Part shown: positions 8,674-20,014 of the stretch, piece after piece
Position numbering within the stretch: the first letter of the stretch is position 1
Layout: every line of letters starts with the position of its first letter
Source: Agromyces marinus
GTDB taxonomy: Bacteria > Actinomycetota > Actinomycetes > Actinomycetales > Microbacteriaceae
DNA length: 64,000 nucleotides
Direction of reading: 5' to 3'
Assembly (NCBI RefSeq): GCF_021442325.1
Contig: NZ_CP087879.1
Coordinates: forward strand, 2,790,001 to 2,854,000
Notes under the pieces: generated by a model
Seen by the model: only the letters and a program-made list of their open reading frames with translations
The model's database searches: none
What the model was told of the DNA's origin: nothing
Position numbers and translations under genes: made by a program

Positions 8674-9487
8674 TCAGCCCGTGGCGTCGTCCATCAGCCG
8701 CACGAGCCGTCTCCGCGATGCCGATCTCGGCGAGCCGGTCGGCGGCGGCGATCGTGCCGCGGAGGGTCCGGAAGTCCTTCGCGGTGAACTCGCCGCCGGT
8801 GCGGGCCCGGATGTCCTCGTTCACGTCGGCCGGCCCGAGCGGCCGCATGCGCCGCCCGTCGGCGAACGCGTAGAGGCGAGCGGCCGGTGAGCGCCCGGCC
8901 ATGCCGTCCACGAAGGAGGCGAGTGCGGCGTCTTCGAGGACGACGTCCTGCGCGATCCCGCCCTTCGCGCGGAACCGCAGCCGGATCGTGTCGACGCCGT
9001 GCAGCCGTGCGTTGCGCACGAGGAGGGTCGTGAGGCCCCGGCTGCGCGCGGATGCGAGCGACTCCTCCGAACCGATGCGGATGGCGCCGAGGTCGAGCGT
9101 CCGGAACGCCGCCGCGAGCACGCGGTCGCGAAGCAACTCGTCGAGCACGAGGTCGCGGCGAACGCTGCGACGCGCCCCGGGGAGCACCTCGGCGAGCGCG
9201 ACCATCCGCTCGAACTTCTCGGCATCCTGGCGCTCCCGCCAGATCGGGTGGTAGAGGTACTGCCTCCGCCCCGCCGCATCGACGCCGACCGCGAGGATGT
9301 GGGCGTTCGCGGCCGACGAGATCCACACGTCCGTCCACGCGGGCGGGATCGCGAGATCCTCGATCCGGGCGCGTTCCGTACGCCCGACGACCGTCCCGTC
9401 GGCGCGTCGATAGGTGAATCCCCGGCCGCTGCGCCGGCGGATGAGCCCTGGGGACGCGTACGGTTCGACGCGTCGCAGTCGCGGCAT
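8674..9487 (-). pseudogene. DNA topoisomerase IB, lacking the catalytic-tyrosine end
   Basis: The first ~260 codons encode a poxvirus/bacterial-type topoisomerase IB: N-terminal domain with IPPAWTDVWI and NAHILAVGVDAAGRRQYLYH, then catalytic-domain blocks AIRIGSEES, RFRAKGGIAQD and the arginine block TAKDFRTLRGT. Homology ends near 8708 (DRLAEIGIAET). The family continues about 80 residues with an NTPAVxRxSY tyrosine block, and no such block is encoded in any frame at 8270-8710. In the zero frame translation would run on to 8273 through arginine-rich sequence antisense to the 86-aa gene; in the -1 frame it would stop at 8674. It is therefore probably inactive, with its 3' end deleted. A divergent but functional short protein is a less likely alternative. 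Confidence 0.6.
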
Positions 9488-9512
9488 CCGTCGCCCTCGG
9501 TGCTCGTCGCCC

Positions 9513-9785
9513 TCAGTGGTTCCTGAGGGCGTCGATCAGCTCGCCCTTGCGCATGCCGCTGTATCCGGTCAGTCCCAGCTCCTTGGCGCGCTTCCTCAGC
9601 TCGGGGACGGTCCAGTCGTCGTAGCTGCCGGACTGGCCGCCCGTGCGGCCGACGGCGCTCCGGCCCCGGGCTGCGGCCGCGTTCGAGATGCGAGCGGCCT
9701 TCTCCTTCGACGCGCCGTCGTCGCGGAGCTCCTCGTAGAGTTCCGGGTCCTTCAGCGAGTTCCCACCACGTCGATCGCCCGGCAT
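9513..9785 (-). CDS. Rho N-terminal (SAP-like) domain protein, DUF7218-like
   Basis: 90 aa. The N-terminal half (LKDPELYEELRDDGASKEKAARISNA) resembles small proteins often annotated as stress-related; the C-terminal half (WTVPELRKRAKELGLTGYSGMRKGELIDALR) is a Rho-termination-factor N-terminal helix-extended-helix, a nucleic-acid binding fold. Start at 9785 with GAGAGGGG upstream. It sits 25 nt before the topoisomerase IB start on the same strand, so the two were probably cotranscribed. A DNA-binding accessory role is inferred. Confidence 0.75.
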   Translation of the reverse strand: MPGDRRGGNSLKDPELYEELRDDGASKEKAARISNAAAARGRSAVGRTGGQSGSYDDWTVPELRKRAKELGLTGYSGMRKGELIDALRNH

Positions 9786-9980
9786 GCGGCCCCCTCTCGT
9801 CTCGCGTCGCCGCTCTTCGAGCGACGCGCCCCGATGCGGCTCATGCTACGCGCCGGACGATGGCGCCCGAAGGGGTTGACGCGGAGCTTCCGGGCTGCAC
9901 CGACACCGTTCCATCCGGTGACGCGGGGCGGGCACCCGTGGGGTAGCATCGCCCTCACCCCCGACCCGGAGCCCCCACCC

Positions 9981-10985
9981 ATGTCCCCTGAACCCGACGG
10001 TCGCGGCGTCAGGCGGCGCCGGCCGGTGCGGATCGCGCTCGCCGTGGCCGCCGCCATCGCGGTCGCCGTCGCCGTCTCCGCGTTCCACCAGCCGGTGCGC
10101 GAGCTCGACCCGTCCGCACGGAAGGCAGCGAGCGAGGTCGCGGGCACCGAGCGCATCGGCATCCGCACCTTCGAGGCGCCCGCAGGGCTGCGGGTCGACG
10201 CCGACCTCGAGTACGGCGTCGCGCCGGACGGGACGCTCCTCGCACTCGACGTGTGCCGCCCGGCGGTCACCCCGATCGGGGCGCAGCCCGCCGTCGTCTC
10301 CGTCCACGGGGGAAGCTGGGCTCGCGGCGACAAGGCCAACGACGACTGGCGGAACGTCTGCCTGTGGCTGGCGAGTGAGGGCTTCGTCGCGGCATCCGTC
10401 AACTACCGCCTCGTGCCCGACGCACTCCACCCGGCCCAGGTCGACGACGTCGCGGCGGCGATCGGGTGGCTGCGCGAGCCCGAGCAGCTCGAGCGGTTCG
10501 GAGTCGACCCGGCACGCATCGGGGTCTTCGGCGGTTCCGCGGGCGGGCACCTCGCCGCGCTCGTGGGGACGCTCGGCGAGGGGCCGCTGGACGCCGGATC
10601 GCGCGTGGCCGCGGTCGTCGAGCTGTCCGGACCGGTCGGCCTGGGCCTTCCCGAACTCGACGCCGACGGCGCCTCCGACTGGTTGCGGGGCATCGTCGGC
10701 GACTTCCTCGGCTGCGCCCCCGGCACGCCCGACGACGCGTGCCCGCAGGCGATCGAGGCCTCCCCGACCGCCTGGGTCGACCCGACCGACCCGCCGTTCC
10801 TCGTCGCCCACGCGGAATCCGAGATCATCCCCCTCGCCCAGTCGGAGCGGCTCGCGGCGACGCTGGCCGCGTCCGCGGTCGATGCCGAACTCGTGGTCGT
10901 GCCGGGCGGGCACCACTCGATCGGCATCCTCGACGCGCCGCTTCGGGAGCGGGTCGCCGCGTTCCTCCACGAGCACCTCGGCTGA
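9981..10985 (+). CDS. Membrane-anchored alpha/beta-hydrolase (BD-FAE/esterase-like)
   Basis: 334 aa. An uncleaved N-terminal membrane segment (residues ~17-33, IALAVAAAIAVAVAVSA) precedes an alpha/beta-hydrolase domain. The oxyanion HGGSW block is present, as are the nucleophile elbow GGSAGGH (Ser in GxSxG) and the C-terminal His in GGHHSIG. The acid residue probably lies in AHAESEIIPL, where Glu replaces the more common Asp. Cys residues in VCRPAV, NVCLWL, LGCAPG and DDACPQ could form disulfides outside the membrane. Likely a cell-surface carboxylesterase; substrate unknown. A possible -10 (TAGCAT) lies about 35 nt upstream of the start. Confidence 0.8.
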   Translation: MSPEPDGRGVRRRRPVRIALAVAAAIAVAVAVSAFHQPVRELDPSARKAASEVAGTERIGIRTFEAPAGLRVDADLEYGVAPDGTLLALDVCRPAVTPIGAQPAVVSVHGGSWARGDKANDDWRNVCLWLASEGFVAASVNYRLVPDALHPAQVDDVAAAIGWLREPEQLERFGVDPARIGVFGGSAGGHLAALVGTLGEGPLDAGSRVAAVVELSGPVGLGLPELDADGASDWLRGIVGDFLGCAPGTPDDACPQAIEASPTAWVDPTDPPFLVAHAESEIIPLAQSERLAATLAASAVDAELVVVPGGHHSIGILDAPLRERVAAFLHEHLG

Positions 10986-11037
10986 GGCCCGGCTCCCGCG
11001 CAGCCTCCTCGCAGCGGGGATGCGCTTGCATTGAGGC

Positions 11038-11628
11038 ATGGGCAGCGAACCGATCACCGTGTCGATCCGGCGCGAGGTCGACCCCGACCGGATCGCCGAG
11101 GCGACCGTGTGGGCGCAGACCGGCGTCAATCTCGCGAACCGCTACCCGGGCTTCCTCGGGTCGGGCTGGGTGCGGGCGGGCGAGGGCTCGGACGTCTGGC
11201 ACATGCTGTACCGGTTCGCCGACGAGCAGACGCTCGACGCCTGGGAGCGTTCGCCCGAGCGCACGTGGTGGCTCGAGATGGGGCGCGGGTTCGTGCGCGC
11301 GGAGCGCGCGAAGCGCCGCACGGGGATCGAGGGCTGGTTCGACGACCCGGCCACGGGTTCGACGCCGACCGTGACGGATGCCTCGGGCTCGGCGCCCGTG
11401 CCGGCGGCTCCGCCGCGGTGGAAGCAGGCGGTCGCGATCTGGCTCGGGTTCTTCCCGGTGAACCTCGCGTTCTCGCTGCTCGTCGCGCTCCTGCCGTGGT
11501 GGGACGGCGTGCCGCTCGCCGCACGTGTGCTGGCCACGACGCTCGTGCTCACGCCGATCATGACCTACTGGGTGCTCCCCTGGGTCACGCGCATGCTCCG
11601 CGGCTGGCTCGCACCGAATCCCGGCTGA
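11038..11628 (+). CDS. Antibiotic biosynthesis monooxygenase (ABM)-like protein with two membrane segments
   Basis: 196 aa. The first ~100 residues form a dimeric alpha-beta barrel-like ABM domain (ITVSIRREVDPDRI, YPGFLGSGWVR, WHMLYRFADEQTLDAWERS). The C-terminal part has two hydrophobic segments (AVAIWLGFFPVNLAFSLLVA and VLATTLVLTPIMTYWVLPWV). This ABM-plus-two-TM layout is a known family of uncharacterised membrane proteins; catalytic activity has not been shown and I infer none. GAGG precedes the ATG. Confidence 0.75.
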   Translation: MGSEPITVSIRREVDPDRIAEATVWAQTGVNLANRYPGFLGSGWVRAGEGSDVWHMLYRFADEQTLDAWERSPERTWWLEMGRGFVRAERAKRRTGIEGWFDDPATGSTPTVTDASGSAPVPAAPPRWKQAVAIWLGFFPVNLAFSLLVALLPWWDGVPLAARVLATTLVLTPIMTYWVLPWVTRMLRGWLAPNPG

Positions 11629-11692
11629 GCGCGCCGGGCTGAGCGCGCGGGTCAGAGTGCGCCGGTCAGCGTGCGCCGGTCAGCGCGCGCCG
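11626..11692. repeat. Short degenerate tandem repeat between convergent genes
   Basis: Alternating copies of GCGCCGGGCTGA and GTGCGCCGGTCAGC occupy the whole space between the ABM-like gene and iclR, running into the iclR stop. The repetition looks like replication slippage. It could fold into a bidirectional terminator but has no T-tract. Confidence 0.5.
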
Positions 11693-12447
11693 ATCCGGCG
11701 CGACAGGGTCGACGCCGCATCCCGCACCGCATCGGTCGCCGCCTCGACGAGGTCGCTCGGCGATCCCTCGGCGAACGTCACGGCGATGGCGGCCGCGGGC
11801 CATCCGAGGTGGTCGAGCACGGGTGCCCCGACGGACGCGAGCCCGTCGGTGACCTCGCCGTGCTCGCCCGCGACGCCCGACGCCCGCGCTTCGGCGAGCA
11901 CGGCCTTCAGGCGCGAGTAGCTCCACGCGGCTTCGGACGACGCCCGCTCGGCGAACGCGGCGCGATCGGGGTAGAGCGCGCGCAGTTGCGCGGGCGGCAG
12001 CGCCTGGAGCATCGCGCGACCGGACGCCGTGAGGTGGGCGGGCAGCCGCACGCCGACGTCCGAGACGAGCGACGGCCGGCGCGGGGCGCGCTCCTCGACG
12101 AGGTAGAGCACGTCGCGGCCGTGCAGCACCGCGAGGTGACCGGACTCGCCGAGCCGGTCGACGAGTGCGGCGACGAGCGGTCGGCCGAGCCGCGTGAGCG
12201 GCTGCTGGCGGCTGAACCCGCTCGAGAGCTCGAACGCGGCCACGCCGAGCCCGTACCTGCGCTCCTCCGGCAGGTGCACGACGAACCCGCGCTCCTGGAG
12301 CACCGCGAGCAGCTGGTACGTCGTCGAGCGGGGCAGCCCGAGCGCGCTCGCGATCGATGCAGCGGGGACGGGGCCGCGCTGGGACGCGAGGTGCGTGAGG
12401 ATCCGCAGCGTCTGGTCGGCGGCCGGCACCTTGCTCGCCTCGCTCAT
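11680..12447 (-). CDS. IclR-family transcriptional regulator, probable hut regulator
   Basis: 255 aa. An N-terminal winged helix (LRILTHLASQRGPVPAASIASALGLPRSTTYQLLAVLQERGF) is followed by an IclR effector domain (HLTASGRAMLQALPP, GVAGEHGEVTDGLASVGAPVLD). It is divergent from hutH, with an 81-nt gap that holds a perfect palindrome also found upstream of hutU and hutG. I infer that it controls histidine utilisation with a histidine-derived effector such as urocanate. Start at 12447 preceded by GGAGGG. Confidence 0.88.
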   Translation of the reverse strand: MSEASKVPAADQTLRILTHLASQRGPVPAASIASALGLPRSTTYQLLAVLQERGFVVHLPEERRYGLGVAAFELSSGFSRQQPLTRLGRPLVAALVDRLGESGHLAVLHGRDVLYLVEERAPRRPSLVSDVGVRLPAHLTASGRAMLQALPPAQLRALYPDRAAFAERASSEAAWSYSRLKAVLAEARASGVAGEHGEVTDGLASVGAPVLDHLGWPAAAIAVTFAEGSPSDLVEAATDAVRDAASTLSRRIGAR

Positions 12448-12455
12448 GCACGCCC

Positions 12456-12477
12456 TCCGTCCGGCATCCCGGACGGA
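12456..12477. promoter_or_regulatory. hut operator copy 1 (iclR/hutH)
   Basis: Perfect dyad with 9-bp arms, TCCGTCCGG / CCGGACGGA, around CATC; core CGTCCGGCATCCCGGACG. It lies 9 nt upstream of the iclR start and about 50 nt upstream of hutH. The same 18-bp core recurs before hutU and hutG. Predicted site of the adjacent IclR-family protein. Confidence 0.7.
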
Positions 12478-12528
12478 AGCGTACTCTCCCGAGTTCCGCC
12501 GCGGCCGGATGCGCGGTGGAATCGGAAC

Positions 12529-14112
12529 ATGAGCATGATCGCGCCCGCACGCACCGCGGCATCCGTCACCGTCGGCACCGGACCGCTCACGATCGACGAT
12601 GTCGTCGCCGTCGCCCGCCACGACGCCCGCGTCGACCTGGACCCCGCCGCGCTCGAGGCGGTCGCCGCGAGCCGCGCGATCGTCGACGGGCTCGCCGCCG
12701 ACCCCGAGCCCCACTACGGCATCTCCACCGGGTTCGGAGCGCTCGCGACGACGTTCATCGCCGAGGATCGCCGCGCGCAGCTCCAGGCGAGCCTGGTGCG
12801 TTCGCACGCCGCCGGGTCCGGCCCCGAGGTCGAGCGGGAGGTGGTGCGCGCGCTCATGCTGCTGCGCCTGTCGACGCTCATGACCGGGCGCACGGGCGTG
12901 CGCCGCGAAACCGCCGAGACGTACGCCGCGATCCTGAACGCCGGGATCACCCCGGTCGTCCGCGAGTACGGCTCGCTCGGCTGTTCGGGCGACCTCGCTC
13001 CGCTCGCGCACTGCGCGCTCGTCGCGATGGGCGAGGGAGAGGTGCGCGTGCGCGGCACCGATTCCGAAGCCGGCCACACCCCGGCGACGGATGCCGCTTC
13101 GGCCCTCGCCGCGGCCGGCATCGCGCCCCTCCACCTCGGCGAGAAGGAGGGCCTGGCCCTCATCAACGGCACCGACGGCATGCTCGGCATGCTCGCACTC
13201 GCCGTCCACGACCTCCGGATGCTGATGACCACGGCCGACGTCGCCGCGGCGATGAGCGTCGAAGGGCTCCTGGGCACCGACGCCGTCTTCGCAGCAGACC
13301 TGCACGCGCTCCGGCCGCAGCGCGGCCAGGCGGTGTCCGCGGCGAACCTGCGGAACCTGCTCTCCGGCTCCCCGATCGTCGCGAGCCACAAGGGGCCCGA
13401 GTGCACGCGCGTGCAGGACGCGTACTCGCTGCGCTGCGCGCCCCAGGTGCACGGCGCGGCCCGCGACACGCTCGCGCACGCGGCATCCGTCGCCGACGCC
13501 GAGCTGGCGAGCGCGGTCGACAACCCGGTCCTCACGCCCGACGGGCGCGTCGAGTCGAACGGCAACTTCCACGGCGCACCCGTCGCGTACGTCCTCGACT
13601 TCCTCGCGATCGCGGTGGCGGATGTCGCCTCGATGAGCGAGCGCCGCACCGACCGGTTCCTCGACCAGGCGCGCAACCACGGCCTGCCGCCGTTCCTGGC
13701 GCACGAGGTGGGCGTCGATTCGGGGCTCATGATCGCGCAGTACACCGCCGCCGGGATCGTCTCGGAGCTCAAGCGCCTCGCGGCGCCCGCGTCGGTCGAC
13801 TCGATCCCGTCGTCGGCCATGCAGGAGGATCACGTGTCGATGGGCTGGGCGGCTGCGCGCAAGCTCCGCCGCGCCCTCGATGGCCTGACGCGCGTCCTCG
13901 CGATCGAGGTCATGACGTCCGCGCGGGGCCTGGCCCTCAGGGCCCCGCTGGAAGCCGGCCCGGCCACCGGTGCGGTCGCGCGGCACGTCGCCGATTCCGG
14001 CGCGGTCCCGGGCCCGGACCGGTTCCTCTCGCCCGAGATCGAGGCGCTCGTGGAGTCCGTGCGCTCGGGCAGGATCGCCGCGCTCGCTTCGGAGAGCGCG
14101 ACGCTCTCCTGA
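12529..14112 (+). CDS. hutH: Histidine ammonia-lyase
   Basis: 527 aa, normal length. It converts histidine to trans-urocanate and ammonia, the first step of the hut pathway. The family hallmarks are the MIO-forming loop [14 protein letters not shown] (about residues 144-157), [11 protein letters not shown] near residue 62, and the C-terminal FLARDQ-equivalent region. In the MIO triad the first residue is Cys (Cys-Ser-Gly) where Ala-Ser-Gly is standard; the Ser that makes the dehydroalanine is intact, so I expect activity. It is divergent from the IclR gene and separated from hutU by the M23 peptidase gene. No clear Shine-Dalgarno precedes the ATG at 12529; an internal ATG two codons in is an alternative. 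Confidence 0.95.
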   Translation: MSMIAPARTAASVTVGTGPLTIDDVVAVARHDARVDLDPAALEAVAASRAIVDGLAADPEPHYGISTGFGALATTFIAEDRRAQLQASLVRSHAAGSGPEVEREVVRALMLLRLSTLMTGRTGVRRETAETYAAILNAGITPVVREYGSLGCSGDLAPLAHCALVAMGEGEVRVRGTDSEAGHTPATDAASALAAAGIAPLHLGEKEGLALINGTDGMLGMLALAVHDLRMLMTTADVAAAMSVEGLLGTDAVFAADLHALRPQRGQAVSAANLRNLLSGSPIVASHKGPECTRVQDAYSLRCAPQVHGAARDTLAHAASVADAELASAVDNPVLTPDGRVESNGNFHGAPVAYVLDFLAIAVADVASMSERRTDRFLDQARNHGLPPFLAHEVGVDSGLMIAQYTAAGIVSELKRLAAPASVDSIPSSAMQEDHVSMGWAAARKLRRALDGLTRVLAIEVMTSARGLALRAPLEAGPATGAVARHVADSGAVPGPDRFLSPEIEALVESVRSGRIAALASESATLS

Positions 14113-14118
14113 GCGGTC

Positions 14119-14133
14119 GGGCGCGCTGCGCCC
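14119..14133 (+). terminator. Possible hairpin terminator after hutH
   Basis: GGGCGC-GCT-GCGCCC starts 7 nt past the hutH stop. It has no T-run, so it may be a pause or stability element rather than an intrinsic terminator. Confidence 0.35.
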
Positions 14134-14233
14134 CGAACGGGGGGCGGTGAATCCGCGCCGGAGGTTGTGCGCGCGCGCCACGGGCGGGCAGACTTGGGGA
14201 GTGCCGGCGCCGCTGCCGGCAACAGGAAGCCCT

Positions 14234-15724
14234 ATGTTCCAAAGTCGAGACGCAGACGAGCGAGACCCGTTCCGAGCGAGACCCGCCCGGAGGTGCTCCT
14301 TCGCGCTCGCGATGTTCGCGGGAGCGTTGCTCCTGAGCGTCTCGTCGATCGCTCCGGCGACGGCGTCAGAGGTCGACACGACGACGGTCGCGACCGAAGC
14401 GGATGGCACGACCTCCGGGCCCACCGACCCGACATCCACTCCCGATCCTCCGGCGCCGGACCCGACTCCCGAGCCCCCTCCGACGACCGAGCCCAGCCCG
14501 GAACCGACGCCGGAACCGACGCCGACGCCCGAGCCGACACCGACGCCGACGCCCACGCCGACACCGACACCGACACCGACACCCACGCCGACCCCCACGC
14601 CCACGCCCACGCCCACGCCGACGCCCACGCCGACGCCCACACCGACACCGGCTCCCGCACCCACCCCGGCACCCACGCCAGGTGTCACCGCGCCATTCGT
14701 CCTCGTCGGCGACGGACCGGTCGCCCGGATCGTGAGCACCCCGAGCAGTGGCGCCGGCACCGGCTCGTCGGCGATGTCGGGCCTGCGCATCAAGCTCCAG
14801 CGTGCGATGGCCGAGCTCCGGACGGCCGAGTCGGCGCTGCAGTCCGCGCGGTCGACGAAGGCCGTCGCTCGCGAGGTCGCCGAGCGCCTCGACGAGCGCG
14901 CAGCCGACTCCCGCCGCATCGCGGAGACCGCGGCGAGCGTCTACCTCGATGCCGTCGAGGGCGACGGCGCGGCCTTGAATTCGCTCGGTGCCGCCCTCGG
15001 CTCGGGCCACGACCTGCTCGCGGGCCTCGCCGGCATGGACCGCGTCCAGAGGCTCACGGGCGACTCCGAACGGCTCCGCACGATCGCCGAACGCCGTGCC
15101 GCCGACGCCGACGCCGCCGATGAGCGCGCCGACGCCGCCTGGGCGGCCGTCGACGCGATCCCGATCGAACGGTTCGAGAACGATGTCGTGAAGGCCAAGG
15201 GCGCGGTGACCGCCGCCCGTGCCTCACTCAACGGCGCGCAGACGCGACTCGCGTCCGAAGACCTCATCGCGTTCGAGAACATCCCGACCGACGCCGGTCA
15301 GCTGAGCGATCAGGGCTGGGCTGGGCCGGTGTTCGGGTCGGTCACCGACGGATTCGGGCCGCGCCCGGACAAGCCGCTTCCGGGCGTGAACGAGTTCCAC
15401 CGCGGAACCGACCTCGCGGCCCAGTGCGGCACCGGCGTCTTCGCGGCCACCGACGGCAGGGTCGTGGCGGCCGGACCGAACGGCTCGTACGGCAACTGGA
15501 TCCTCATCGACCACGGCGACGGCGTCTCGACCGGGTACGCGCACCTGCGCGACGGCGGCGTCCTCGTCGACGTCGGCCAGTCGGTCGCCGCGGGCGAACT
15601 CATCGGGGCCATCGGCAGCACGGGCGCGTCGACCGGCTGCCACCTGCACTTCGAGGTCCGCCTCGATGGTGCCGCGACCGACGCGATGCCGTTCATGGCG
15701 GCGCGCGGCGTCGACCTCGGGTAG
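14234..15724 (+). CDS. Secreted M23 (LytM) peptidase with Pro-Thr linker and coiled coil
   Basis: 496 aa. An N-terminal signal peptide (about residues 20-46, [23 protein letters not shown]) is followed by a Thr/Pro linker at ~65-155 made of PT/PTPTP repeats, an alpha-helical coiled coil (~185-340), and a C-terminal M23 domain from ~365. Zinc ligands are visible: the His and Asp of FHRGTDLAA, and HLHFE; GYAHL is also conserved. It probably cuts cell-wall peptidoglycan or serves as an EnvC/RipA-like activator. It has AGGAAG before its ATG and splits hutH from hutU; no functional link to histidine is apparent. Confidence 0.88.
   Translation: MFQSRDADERDPFRARPARRCSFALAMFAGALLLSVSSIAPATASEVDTTTVATEADGTTSGPTDPTSTPDPPAPDPTPEPPPTTEPSPEPTPEPTPTPEPTPTPTPTPTPTPTPTPTPTPTPTPTPTPTPTPTPTPTPAPAPTPAPTPGVTAPFVLVGDGPVARIVSTPSSGAGTGSSAMSGLRIKLQRAMAELRTAESALQSARSTKAVAREVAERLDERAADSRRIAETAASVYLDAVEGDGAALNSLGAALGSGHDLLAGLAGMDRVQRLTGDSERLRTIAERRAADADAADERADAAWAAVDAIPIERFENDVVKAKGAVTAARASLNGAQTRLASEDLIAFENIPTDAGQLSDQGWAGPVFGSVTDGFGPRPDKPLPGVNEFHRGTDLAAQCGTGVFAATDGRVVAAGPNGSYGNWILIDHGDGVSTGYAHLRDGGVLVDVGQSVAAGELIGAIGSTGASTGCHLHFEVRLDGAATDAMPFMAARGVDLG
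14430..14690 (+). repeat. Proline-threonine microsatellite-like coding repeat
   Basis: About 260 nt dominated by CCGACR/CCCACR hexamers (ACGCCGACGCCC type) inside the M23 gene, encoding the PTPT linker. Prone to length change and hard to assemble from short reads. Confidence 0.8.
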
Positions 15725-15752
15725 CCGCGGCGACACGAGCACCCTGCGGGGC

Positions 15753-15772
15753 GCGTCCGGGATCCCGGACGC
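15753..15772. promoter_or_regulatory. hut operator copy 2 (hutU)
   Basis: Perfect 20-bp palindrome GCGTCCGGGATCCCGGACGC, 52 nt upstream of the hutU start. It shares the CGTCCGG-N4-CCGGACG core with the iclR/hutH and hutG sites. Its presence explains how hutUI can be controlled together with hutH although an unrelated gene separates them. Confidence 0.72.
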
Positions 15773-15824
15773 CGGGCCTGTGGCATCCGTTGTCGCATGC
15801 ATCGGAAGGGTGTGGGATCGGAGT

Positions 15825-17542
<1,718 letters not shown>

Positions 17543-17546
<4 letters not shown>

Positions 17547-18835
17547 CGGACAACGGTGCGGTGCGGCGGATGCTTCTGACGAACATCGGGGAGCTCGTCA
17601 CCAACGACCCGGGCGACGACCGGGAGGGCGACGAGCTCGGCATCGTACGCGACGCGGCCGTCCTCATCGAGGACGGCCGCGTCGCGTGGGTCGGCCCGGC
17701 GGTCCATGCCCCCTCCGGCGCTGCTGCCACCGCCGGCGACGCCGCGCGACACGAGCGCGAGGACCGCCGCGAGGGCGAGGAGCACCGCGCCGCGTGGGAC
17801 GCCGATGTCGAGATCGTCGATCTCGGCGGGCGGGCCGTGATCCCCGGCTTCGTCGACAGCCACACGCACCTGGTGTTCGGCGGGGACCGGGCCGACGAGT
17901 TCGCGGCACGTATGGCCGGACGCGCATACGAGGCCGGCGGCATCCGCTCGACCGTCTCGGCGACGCGCGGGGCGACCGACGACGAACTGCGCGCCCGGCT
18001 CGCGGGCTTCCTCGCCGAGCTGCGCCGGCAGGGCACGACGACCTTCGAGGTCAAGACCGGCTACGGGCTGAGCGTGACCGACGAGGCCAGGCTGGCACGG
18101 CTCGCGGCGGAGGTCACCGACGAGGTCACATTCCTCGGCGCGCATGTGGTGCCCTTCGAGTTCCGCGAGCCCGACGGCCCGGGCGCCGACGCGTACGTCG
18201 ACCTCGTCGTCGGCGAGATGCTGGCGGCGTGCGCGCCGCACTCGCGCTGGGTCGACGCGTTCTGCGAGCGCGGCGCGTTCACCGCCGAGCAGTCGCGCCG
18301 GGTGCTCGAGGCGGGCCGCGCCGTGGGACTCGGCGTGCGTGTGCACGGCAACCAGCTCGGCGAGGGGCCGGGAGTCCGGCTGGCCGTCGAGCTCGACGCG
18401 GCATCCGTCGACCACTGCACCTACCTGTCCGACGAGGATGTCGCGGCCCTCGCCGGCTCTTCCACCGTCGCGACGCTCCTGCCCGGCGTCGAGTTCTCGA
18501 CCCGGCAGCCCTACCCCGACGCGCGACGCCTGATCGACGCGGGCGTCACCGTCGCCCTCGCGAGCGACTGCAACCCCGGGTCGAGCTTCACGAGTTCGAT
18601 GCCGTTCTGCATCGCGGTCGCGGTGCGCGAGATGGGCATGACGCCCGCCGAGGCGGTGTGGGCGTCGACCGCGGGCGGCGCCGCCGCGCTCAGGCGAACG
18701 GATGTCGGTGCGCTCCGCGTCGGCGCACGCGCCGACTTCGCGGTGCTCGACGCACCGAGCCATGTGCACGTGGCCTACCGGCCGGGCGTCCCGCTCATCG
18801 CGGAGACGTGGAAGGACGGCGTCCGCGTGGCGTGA
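17543..18835 (+). CDS. hutI: Imidazolonepropionase
   Basis: 430 aa amidohydrolase converting imidazolone propionate to formiminoglutamate. Metal and substrate residues: [56 protein letters not shown], and SDCNPGSSF with the metal Asp. A charged insert near residues 65-85 ([15 protein letters not shown]) is unusual and may be a surface loop. The next step, formimidoylglutamase, is encoded at 49103-50062. Confidence 0.95.
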
Positions 18836-18865
18836 GCCGCGGCATCCGCTACTCGTCGTCGCTCG

Positions 18866-19162
18866 TCAGTCGTCGTCGCTCGTGCGAAGCCTCCGCCGGG
18901 CGGAGAGCAAGGTGAGCTCGGGCCGCGCCGCGACGAGCCGTTCGGCGCGGTCGAGCACGTCGGTCGCGTGACCGGCATCCGCTGCGACCACGCCCAGGCC
19001 GATGACGGCGCGCCGATGCAGGTCGTGCTCGCCGACTTCGGCGACGGATGCCTCGGTGACCCGTCTCAGCTCCGCGAGCACCGGGCGCAGCACACCCCGT
19101 TTCTGTTTCAGGGAATGCACGTCGCCGAGGAGCAGGTCGAACTCGATCCACCCGATCCACAT
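18866..19162 (-). CDS. DUF503 family protein
   Basis: 98 aa. WIGWIEFDLLLGDVHSLKQKRGVLRPVLAELRR and VAEVGEHDLHRRAVIGLGVVAADA are the DUF503 signature; this small family (YlxP-like) often lies near infB/rbfA and is thought to act in ribosome biogenesis, although that is unproven. Start ATG at 19162. It follows the ArfB-like gene by 37 nt on the same strand. Confidence 0.85.
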   Translation of the reverse strand: MWIGWIEFDLLLGDVHSLKQKRGVLRPVLAELRRVTEASVAEVGEHDLHRRAVIGLGVVAADAGHATDVLDRAERLVAARPELTLLSARRRLRTSDDD

Positions 19163-19199
19163 GGGGCAAGCCTCGCACGCGGGCGTGCCCCCGGCGAAG

Positions 19200-19637
19200 T
19201 CAGTCGTCGGGCGGGCGGCGCAGGCGCTTGACGTCGGTGCGCCGCTTCTTCGCCTCCAGCCGCCGTTCCCGGGCACCGCGACCCGGCTTCGTCGGGCGTC
19301 GCGTCGGCGACGGCGGTTGCAGCGCGTCGGCCACCACGTCGGCGAGCCGCGCACGAGCAGCTTCCCGGTTGCGCAGCTGCGAGCGGTGCTCGTAGGCCGT
19401 GATCGTGAGCACCCCGTCGACCAGGCGGGGGCCCAGTCGTGCGAGGAGTCGCTCGCGCTGCACCGGGGAGAGGGCTGCGGAGCCGGCCGCATCCCACACG
19501 AGTTCGGCCCGGGAGTCGGCGGTGTTCACGCCCTGCCCGCCGGGCCCGGAGGACCGCGAGAACCGCCAGGTCAGCTCGGACTCGGGAATCGTGAGCGCCG
19601 AGCCGACCCGAAGGCCGGGACGATGGACCGCAGGCAT
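19200..19637 (-). CDS. arfB: ArfB-like peptidyl-tRNA hydrolase (release-factor GGQ domain)
   Basis: 145 aa, matching ArfB/ICT1-type ribosome rescue factors. The catalytic loop is SSGPGGQGVNTADSRAEL (GGQ), and the C-terminal tail is lysine/arginine-rich (RRPTKPGRGARERRLEAKKRRTD split around the GGQ domain), as needed to enter the empty mRNA channel. It frees ribosomes stalled at mRNA ends by hydrolysing peptidyl-tRNA. I placed the start at MPAVHRPGL (19637), which gives the family length. Confidence 0.88.
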   Translation of the reverse strand: MPAVHRPGLRVGSALTIPESELTWRFSRSSGPGGQGVNTADSRAELVWDAAGSAALSPVQRERLLARLGPRLVDGVLTITAYEHRSQLRNREAARARLADVVADALQPPSPTRRPTKPGRGARERRLEAKKRRTDVKRLRRPPDD

Positions 19638-20014
19638 GGATCCATCATCCTCGCTCGCGCGCCCCACGAGGCCCGATCGTCGGGCCCTGATCGAAACCGA
19701 CTCGCGCCCGCGAACACCGGCCGTCACCGCATCGCCGGATGCCTCGTCGACGCGTCGCAGTTGACGCACCCTCATTGCGAATCTCATCGGGCGGGTCATC
19801 TGCGAATTCGCCCAACTGTGGTCCCGCGCGGCTTGTTTCGGTGCCTGAGGTCAAGTGCACGGATCTTCCCGAAGTCGCCTGCACTCGTGAGCAGAACGCG
19901 ATCGCTGGTGCGTCGCCGACCGACCGGCTACCGGGCGGGGAGCGACCGCTCGTGCCGGCCCCTCGCCACGACCGTCGGATTCGGATCGACCGATGTGGTC
20001 AACTATCCAGGTGA
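19638..20014. other. Gene-free stretch left of the IS element
   Basis: 377 nt with lower GC than its surroundings. Short open frames occur on both strands but none has a ribosome-binding site or recognisable product. It probably holds the arfB promoter and sequence left behind by rearrangement at the IS256 insertion. Confidence 0.4.

Noticed and set aside
14430-14690. Periodic repeats, considered as a CRISPR or tandem array
   Set aside because: They are in-frame Pro-Thr codons of the secreted M23 protein with no spacers.
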